NCBI GenBank assembly: GCA_020310875.1
Contig: CM035413.1
Location: 160,502,306-160,566,305, forward strand
DNA: 64,000 nt
Direction: 5' to 3'
From: Ceratopteris richardii
Lineage: Eukaryota; Streptophyta; Polypodiopsida; Polypodiales; Pteridaceae
Shown: positions 56,653 to 64,000 of the stretch, piece after piece
How the letters are laid out: each line of letters opens with the position of its first letter
Numbering within the stretch: the first letter of the stretch is position 1
Program-made: the position numbers and the translations under genes
The notes under the pieces: generated by a model
What the model saw: the letters and a program-made list of their open reading frames with translations, nothing else
Database searches by the model: none
What the model was told of the DNA's origin: nothing

Positions 56653-57565
56653 TGTTGAGAAAGATGGATGGACACCTCAAGAAATGAGTTGGTACTGCTA
56701 ATCCCTGCTTAGTACCTGCCCTATTTTACTTGAGAGTTGTGTTGAAGGCCCCTTTAGCTTTCAGATGACACTAAAAAAGTGCCTATGTGCTTTGGAGATG
56801 ATGCTTCAACCAATAGGATCAAAACACATAAGTTTGCAACTAGCTAATGACCAAAAATTGCTATTTTGGTCTTTATATGTGCTGGATATTTTGCTTAGTA
56901 CTCAAAGTACAGTAGCAATTAGAAGCATTCCTTTAGAAGATATCTAATTAGCTTAAAGAGCTAATGTTTCCAAGTGGAGTTACGTAAAATGATAGACCAC
57001 ACTTAGCAATGTCTTTAGCAAGTAGAACCTTACCCCCGATATTTTAGGACCTCTACAGAGAATGACCAGTGACCACTTCCAGATGATTTCCTCCCAATTG
57101 GCTGTATGAAACTTCTTCAAGCTTTGAGAGCTGGTAGTAGACTTTGAGCTTGTTCCAACAAGCCATAGATCATTGACAATGCTAGAGGGATCGCTGACAT
57201 ATGAGCAAGACAAGTACACTCTTCTGAGTGACAATGATAGAGAGAACAAGAGAGATGATCAATGATATAATGTATTATATGAAAATGTTGTACATGATCA
57301 TTGGTATGAATATGATGTCCAATGATGGTGATAGGAGTAGGTTACAGAGTAAGCCTCTCAACTACATCAAATGATCAACAATATGTTCAGTAATGGGGTC
57401 TCTTGTTGTTGCGAGATTACAATCCACTTTTATAGATGCTTTTCCTCCAAGTTTGAATTCAAAATCAAACTTGGCTTTACCTAAAACTTCTCCTCCAAGT
57501 TACGATTCATTCCACCAAAATGATTCGTGTCGTTTATCTCTCCTAACTCCATGAATTTAGTGGAT
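56653..57565 (-). mobile_element. 5' LTR of copia C4 (truncated)
   Basis: It matches the 3' LTR from TGAGAAAG to GTGGATTTA at 57565, then breaks into LINE sequence about 125 bp short of the expected LTR end. No target duplication can be matched across the element, consistent with a terminal loss. Confidence 0.7.
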
Positions 57566-58560
57566 TTATTCCTTCAATGTGTAGAATGCCCAAACCACCT
57601 TGTTATTTTTGGCATATCCAAGTAGCCCAATTAATTTTGTGGACACCCCTTCTATTAGGGTTTCCCATTGAGAGAAAGTCTCTATAGGTTCTTTCCAATT
57701 TGACAATTTCTTGGTCCTTTCATCTCTAGTAGGAGCAAAAGTAAATAAGAAAGGAGAAAGGGAACATATTAACTATCATACCATGCCTTGCCAAGTTGAT
57801 CTACATATCTTTCAAGAATGAAAACTTAATTATCAAGCTTAGAAAGAGCCGAGCTCCATTGCCAACCCATCAAAACATTGAATCCCATGGGAATATCTAA
57901 CAAGCATATGATTTGTCCTTTAGGGATCAATTAACAGCCCTAGTCAACCGAAAATTGAGGTGGATGGCCAATAATAGCCTTGAAATCAATTTTAGAGTTG
58001 TTTAGTTTAGAGCACAATGCCTCACAAAATGTATTAAGCCAACACTAAAAGGAATGAATGCCAGTCCGATTATTATGCACAAATGCATTCCTATCATCGG
58101 CAAAGAGTCTCATATTGATTATCTGTTCTTGATTGAGGGGAAGAAAAAGGCCTTGAATAAGACCTAAGCATGCATGACTTTTAACAAGGCAGCTGAGACC
58201 ATCATCAAAAATTGCAAAGAAAAGAGGGTTCATGGGGCATCCTTTATTAATAGAACATTTTAAAGGAATGCTTGAGAAAGTTGGTCATTGATGTTTATAT
58301 GAGGAAACACATTCTCAAGCATGATAGAGATCATCTTAGTGAACTTTTGGCCGCAACCCAATTCCTTCAAAGGTTGGAGAATGAAGTCCCACTCAAGTTT
58401 ATCATACATTTTATTATGAAGTCAATCTTAAGGATTAGGACACCTTGAGCAGATTCATCAGAAAAAACCAACCCTTCCAAAACATCATGATAGACTCAAG
58501 GATGGACTCCCCTTGATGAACCCTATTTTATCCTTACTGATCCAATGGTGGAGATCAAAG
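57566..58560 (-). pseudogene. LINE reverse transcriptase fragment
   Basis: On the minus strand the fragment includes a segment reading KMYDKLEWDFILQPLKELG (near 58410-58360). It is followed by GCPMNPLFFAIFDDGLSCLV (near 58230), the common plant LINE 'G-CPLSPLLF' block, and RLFADDRNAFVHN with the catalytic F-A-D-D (near 58100). Frameshifts and stops occur before and after. C4 is inserted directly downstream, and the LINE resumes at 53757. Confidence 0.75.
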
Positions 58561-59440
58561 ACGAGACTGGTTTCTCTTGGTCAAACGTCCAATCTCGAGT
58601 TGACTTGCAAAAATCTGGACTTGATAGGAGCTATATTAGGCAAAATATAATCAATAAGTGGGGCCCCATTCCCTCTCCCAATGTATGGACCTTGTTGTTT
58701 CTAATCACTATCAAATTGTTCTCTATTGGCCTTTCTTTCAACACACATATGTTTTCCTATTTAATTTTATCCTTCATTATCTTGCGTTATATTTCTATGT
58801 CCTCTCAAACAAAATAAGACTTGTTTCCTATGAATATGTGCAAAGAAAAAAAAAAGTTATGGCAAAAAATGTTGAGATCATGTAGATCTTAAAAAATATG
58901 CATCTTGATTTCAATCTTCCTCCTTTCTCTGACCATTTTGCAAGAGCCACCCTCATCTCTTTCAAGGCCTTCATCTAAACTTGGGTCCGTTCTAGATAGC
59001 TCACTTTCTCCCTTGCTCCTTTTGCCTCTCTTAAACTCTTGATCTCCATTTCGGCTTCATTAAAAGGAAGCAATAATAATGATATTTGGATCTCAAGTTC
59101 CTTCAGTCTATGCTCTATAATGAATAGTATGAATTCCTAACAATGATTGAAGTGTTTCTCTCCAACTAACATTCGATCACAAAACGACATTCAAGAACTT
59201 CTTCTAAATTTGACCAATTCCATTGTCAAATTCATCAAGGGAAAATACATATGCTTTTCTTCTACAGATTCTAATCATATAAAAAGACCACTTTAAGGAT
59301 AATCCCACATACATGCATATGTCTTCCTCAAGTTGCATATATAATATGGGAAACGTCTTCTTTATCATGATAAAGATTAACATGAAAAGCCTCTGATAGA
59401 GTTGTGCCTATGAGTGCAGAGACAACTAGTCATATCACAT
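58561..59440. other. No gene supported
   Basis: A/T-rich sequence. It may include upstream LINE remnants, but I could not place a domain. Confidence 0.45.
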
Positions 59441-59449
59441 ACTATATTA

Positions 59450-60406
59450 CTTCTCTCTTTTTAAAATAGAGCATGCAGTCGGTAAAGGTGGTTGTTGTCC
59501 AGGTACAGGTCTTGGTTGCTCAACAAATCCAGATTCTCTTTGTAAGTTGTGTTGGTTCACATATTCTCTTTCTTTAATGGGTTGTTTATTGTAGAAGCAT
59601 TCTTCTCTGGTATGGTTTGTCCATTTTCTTTCTAATGTACAACATTTGAGTGTTTTTTCTATCTTGCAAATGTTGTGGTTTTTGATAAGGACATTGTTGT
59701 ACCAAATGATTTTCTCCACAATTATAGCATTTCTTATTGGTTGCTATCCTGGTGTTTATCAAATTTGTCTTGGTGTTAACTTCTAGGGCTTTAGCAATAG
59801 CTTGTGCTAATTCTTCTGCTGGTGGGATTTTATCTTCATTTGTTCTTGGTTGATCAAATGCTAATAGATCTTGTCCTCTATTATCCTCTAAGTCTATTGC
59901 CTCTTTCACACATGCTCCTAAATCAGGACATCTCCTATAATACACCAAGGTTCTTAATTGTGCATTGCTCACTCCTTCTATGAATAGAGATACTTGTCTT
60001 GCCATGGATGGTAACTCCTCCCTTTGACATCTATCAATGTATTGCTTGAATCTCCTAGCTACTTCTCTGACATTTTCATCTTTTTGTTGTTTAAAACTAT
60101 GTATCAGGGTAGCTGCACTATGTTTTATTCCAGTTTTTGAGAATTCCCCTATGGGTTTCTCATCCTAATGAGAAACTTATGCATACCATCTTGATACACA
60201 TAGGTTCCAAACTTATTTGTATACATATACTTGAGAATATTTCTATAATCACTAGTTTCAAAGGCTTCATTTATTTCATTTAGGTTTGCCATGTTATTTA
60301 CCTGCCCTAAATTTCCTTGTAAGTCTCCTATTACTGGCTCTATCTCCTTCTTTTTTAACTCTTGTTTATCAGGTGTGAACAATTTATTACCAGATCTCAA
60401 AATCAT
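59450..60406 (-). pseudogene. gag: Gypsy-like Gag relic (element D)
   Basis: On the minus strand it starts MILRSGNKLFTPDKQ at 60406. Frames then give a Gag helical region (ARQVSLFIEGVSNAQLRTL, near 60000) and a single zinc knuckle CYNCGENHLVQQCPY near 59725 (C-x2-C-x3-H-x4-C, one residue short between Cys and His). A Gln/Pro-rich tail follows near 59500. A frame change and stops at about 60150-60010 break it. No protease or RT follows before the sequence becomes unrecognisable near 59440. Placement as gypsy is by Gag style only. Confidence 0.6.
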
Positions 60407-60415
60407 TCAACTAAT

Positions 60416-60822
60416 TCACGATTCTGTGATGAGAATCGTGTTTGCCACAATTCATGGAATATCGTCTTTTTTGCGATTTTGTGAATAGAATCGACTTTTT
60501 CACGATTCTGTGAATAGAATCATCTTTTTCACAATTCTGTGATTAGAATTGCCTTTTTCATGATTCTGTGAATAGAATCGTCTTTTTCACGATCCTGTGA
60601 AGGAAATCGTCTTTTTCACGATTCTGTGAATAGAATCGTCTTTTTCACGATTCTGTGAATAGAATCGTCTTTTTCACGATTCTGTGAATAGAATCGTCTT
60701 TTTCACAATTCTATGAATAGAATCGTCTTTTTCAAGATTTTGTGAATAGAATCGCCTTTTTCACGATTCTGTGAATAGAATCGTCTTTTTCACGATCCTG
60801 TGAAGGAAATCGTGATTCTCAC
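60416..60822. repeat. 29-bp hairpin minisatellite, about 14 units
   Basis: The consensus CACGATTCTGTGAATAGAATCGTCTTTTT repeats with a 29-bp period. Each unit holds the inverted repeat CGATTC...GAATCG around an 8-nt loop (TGTGAATA). Middle units are identical and the edges are degenerate (CGATCC, AATTGC variants). The array lies just upstream of the element D gag start on the minus strand. Related ACGATT/AATCGT-rich sequence decays through 60960, and a single relic is at about 61640. Confidence 0.92.
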
Positions 60823-62590
60823 GATCCTGATCCTAGACAATCGTAATTTCTCACAATCGTTTAAAAACACGATTTTTCTTGTGAAAATCGTATTCTGGGA
60901 ATCGCGATTTTGTGTTTGATTATGGAATCGCGATTTTGTGTTTGACTATAGAATCACAATTCTGTCTGAAATTTTGTAAATTTTTGGTTTTTGTTTTTGT
61001 GATTTCTTCTTACTCTAATGGGAGCGCCTTAGAAAAATAATGACATACAATAAAGAACCTTTGACAAAAATATGAATTTTTCTACCAAAAAATTCAAAAA
61101 CCAGAAAGTCGTGATTCCGTGTTTTTTAACAATTTTCTGTGGGTTTTGTGCTTTTACCAAAAGGTTGAACTTGAAATCATGCAAAAACTTGTTGTAAGAA
61201 AATTACCTTTCTGCCTGATCAAGAAATGTCCAAAAAGCTTGTATTTGCAGAGGGTCGCGATTATGTTAGCTCCTCTCACTCACCCTTTCACTCAAATGAA
61301 TATTTTTATGAGATTTCAAGCTCTTATAGTCTTCAAACAATCGCCATTGTGAGTGATTTTCACAAAATTTTAAATTCTCACTATATGATTCTTATCCCTT
61401 AGCAATCTTGTGGTTTTAATTCACAAATCTTATTCCTTCCAAAAAAATTTGCTCTCTTTATTCTACTGATGAAAATCATGATTCTGTACCCAATTCTCCA
61501 ATCTAATCACTTGATGCTCAATTCTTGCTGAAATTTTGAAATTTTGATTTCCTTTACTCATGCAACTTATGGAACCTTTTAAAATCACTCACCTCAGTAC
61601 CCAATAGTGCAACTAAGTCAAGTTCTTTATCTTATTGAGAATCGTGATTCTATGAAGAGAATCGTGTTTTTCTCTGAACTTCCTGCTTTTGCACTTTTTG
61701 ACTTTTGTATCCACCTGATCTTCTCCAATGTTCTTCACCAATTCAAGATCACTTGTCACCTGCAATTATACACCACCAAACTCTTTTAAAGAGATTTTTG
61801 AAAAATTTAAACAACAATTTTTACTCTAACTATTTTTTATTCTTCTTTTTTTTTTTCAATTTCTGAATTTTTCTTTCACTATTCCCCTTCCCCTTTTCAA
61901 CACCAATCTTCTTGCAAAATTTTCTAAGAAAGAGAAATTTGTTTGGGTTTTTGATGGATTTTATGAATTTTTTAGTATTTTAACCCTAAATTAAGGTAAA
62001 CACTTATCTTAGGGTTTTCTTGTTCCAAGATCCATTGATCTTTTGTTTCATGATTGGTTATATTCTTTTATGCTTGCAATCTAATCGATTTGGAAGTAGA
62101 GCTTTCCAAGAAAACAATTGCTTAAGAAGTACAATTATCAATTCATGCAAAGATAAACTCAAACACCTCTTTTTCTGAAGATGCAAATAAATCTTTTCTC
62201 AAGATTATTGTTTTTCCTTGGCTAAACAAATAGATCTATCAATTTGCACATAGCTACTTTACTTGACTTTCCTCATTGCAATCATGTCATCTTTTTCAAG
62301 ATTAACAAATTTGCTTGGTACTTAGTCAAAAAGCATTCTACATATGCAAAGATAGTCACATTTTACCTTCCCTTCAACAATCTTGATTCAATTTCTTTTA
62401 CACACCTGCACTTTACTCTTAAAAGGTATGAGCAACTATCAATTTGCAAGAACTTCACAACTTCTTTATCCCAAAAGGTTAACTCATGCTTTCTTTTCCC
62501 AAAAGGCAAGCAAAGAAACCTACCTTTTCATTGTTTCTTTCTTGATTATAGAGTAGTACCTTTTCAATGTGTTCAAATACCATCAACCAT
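60823..62590. other. A/T-rich non-coding stretch, no gene seen
   Basis: It contains ATCGCGATTTTGTGTTTGA repeated twice near 60898-60945 and many T-rich tracts (for example 61848-61858). It could be the leader and LTR of element D on the minus strand, but I found no primer site or LTR partner. Confidence 0.5.
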
Positions 62591-63900
62591 GGAAGATCTA
62601 AAGGCTAATTTGATGAGTCAATGTGCATCTTATGCACATTCCTAGTTTTCTTTCCATATTGACAATGCTCACAAAATGAAGAATTAGAGAAAGATGAAAC
62701 AAGTAAGTAGCTAAAACAAGAAAGATTTTACATTCCAATATCATATATATGGCCCAAATGGCCATGCCAAATACAAGCAATAGGTTGTTCATTAACAACT
62801 AACATGTGTTCTTTCTGTGATACAAATAAAGGATAATGTGAGCCAGCTTAGATTCCTTTTTCGATAACCATATGGCCCTTAGATATGTGAAAGGATTGAG
62901 CATTGTAGGCACTCTTGTAATCAAGGTCACTAAGTTGATCAACTAACATCAAACTCTATGATAACTCAGGTACATGACATACATTTTGCATAGTAAATTT
63001 TGTACTATCCATGAGCTGCACAACCACATCTCCACTCTTGAAAACACTGGTAAGAGTTGCCATCTCTTCAAAGTACAAAGATACTTTGCTACATAAGTAG
63101 AGAACCATTCTCTATGTGGTGTCACATGGAAAGAAGTACCACAATCTAGCAACCATGTGTGGGAAAGAAAATCAGCCACAAGAGCCTTAGTAGGCACATT
63201 ATGTTCAAGTGTCACCACATTAGCATCATCCAAAATAGCATTGATTTCTTCAATTTTTTGAGTTAAAGTATATGATGCAAGTAGCTCTTTAACATGCTCA
63301 TCGAGATTTTGTCCTTTACCTTCAACATTCCTCATGCATAGCACTCTTTCTTCATGTTTCTTTTTGTAAGACAATAATGGCATTCAATATTCCTCTTCCT
63401 TGATTTACATCCGCTCTTATTCCATTGACCCTTCTTTTCCTTGCTCTTGCTCTTGCCATGTTGCTACTTCTTTGCTTGGTAAGAATCACAAACATTATAT
63501 GCATCTCCACTCTGAGGCTCAACCATAGAACCTCTATCAATCTCCTCACTCATATATATCATCATAGACTAGTTTACCACCAGATGCACTATAATACATA
63601 TGCAAAATGTATCCCATGATGGTGGCAAGGTGCATAGTAGCAAGACTACTTTCATCTCATTATAAACCATTTTTTTATTATGTAATTAGGAAAATAAAGC
63701 TTCAACATCATTTAGATGAACAAAAACATTATTTGTGCTCTTCATGAAAAGGTCATAGAACTCTCTCATTAGATGTTGGTGCAAATTCCAAGCCTTCACA
63801 CTTGGCTAGGCATTGGAAGCATTATGTGCAATTGCTAGAAGAACCACATGAATCATTGCTTATGGTTTTACCATTACTTTTTGTAAAAGTTATTTTGACT
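62590..63900 (-). pseudogene. Copia element C5 relic, gag end to integrase start
   Basis: On the minus strand from about 63900, a Gag C-terminal part (PPSWDTFC near 63620) is followed by a knuckle-like CHYCLTKRNMKKEC near 63390. Protease WLLDCGTSFHVTPHREWFSTY follows near 63150, with D-C-G where D-S/T-G is usual. A GAG-pre-integrase His/Cys block comes last (WHGHLGHIYDIGM near 62760, then CEHCQYGK near 62665). Stops and frame changes are frequent. It runs out near 62590. The family differs from C1 and C4. Confidence 0.72.
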
Positions 63901-64000
63901 TAGAAGAATCTTGTAAAAGCCACTAAACTAATGGAGTTAGGAGAACTTTATGTTACACATTTCTTTGAGATAATATCTCCTTGTTTAGAGGAAGAAATTT

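Noticed and set aside
60416..60822. CRISPR-like array
   Set aside because: There are no unique spacers; the repeat is continuous with a 29-bp period, and the context is a plant genome.

Overview
This window is repeat-rich nuclear DNA from a land plant. The evidence is nested LTR retrotransposons of both Ty3/gypsy and Ty1/copia type, copia primer sites complementary to initiator-Met tRNA, a gypsy primer site that fits plant cytosolic tRNA-Trp over 18 nt, and LINE fragments. I see no intact host gene, rRNA or tRNA gene. The species cannot be fixed from the sequence alone.

Positions 1-36316 are a head-to-tail tandem array of one young, unusually long gypsy-type element (here 'element A'), with the layout LTR(partial)-internal-LTR-internal-LTR-internal-LTR. 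I set the LTR ends (about 3.27 kb) from a perfect 7-bp terminal inverted repeat, TGTCGTC...GACGACA. A purine tract abuts the left end, and a tRNA-Trp-type primer binding site lies 4 nt past the right end. Each internal region carries gag-protease, then pol (RT, RNase H, integrase) in the -1 frame, and a small unrecognised ORF3. ORF3 is preceded by a convincing predicted intron. A long 3' non-coding part follows, holding three related hairpin modules whose stems are kept by G-U and compensatory changes. Copy 3 is intact in every frame. Copies 1 and 2 are broken by nonsense codons and 1-nt indels, yet ORF3 is open in all three. The LTR carries a broken host-gene fragment that looks like a TruD/PUS7-type pseudouridine synthase.

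The array sits inside the 5' LTR of an older gypsy element ('B', 36317-39780), whose gag-pro-RT frame has four nonsense codons and no frameshift and stops abruptly inside RT.

From 39.8 to 64 kb is a mosaic of older, mostly minus-strand elements. They are a decayed copia (C1, 39.8-42.9 kb), a non-coding LTR element with target duplications (43.46-48.04 kb), and a plus-strand copia relic (C2, 48.8-50.65 kb). Next come a gag-only copia 5' end (C3, 50.65-52.26 kb) and a LINE split by an internally deleted copia (C4, 53.76-57.57 kb). Last are a gypsy-like gag relic with a 29-bp hairpin minisatellite in its leader (59.4-60.9 kb) and another copia relic (C5, 62.6-63.9 kb).
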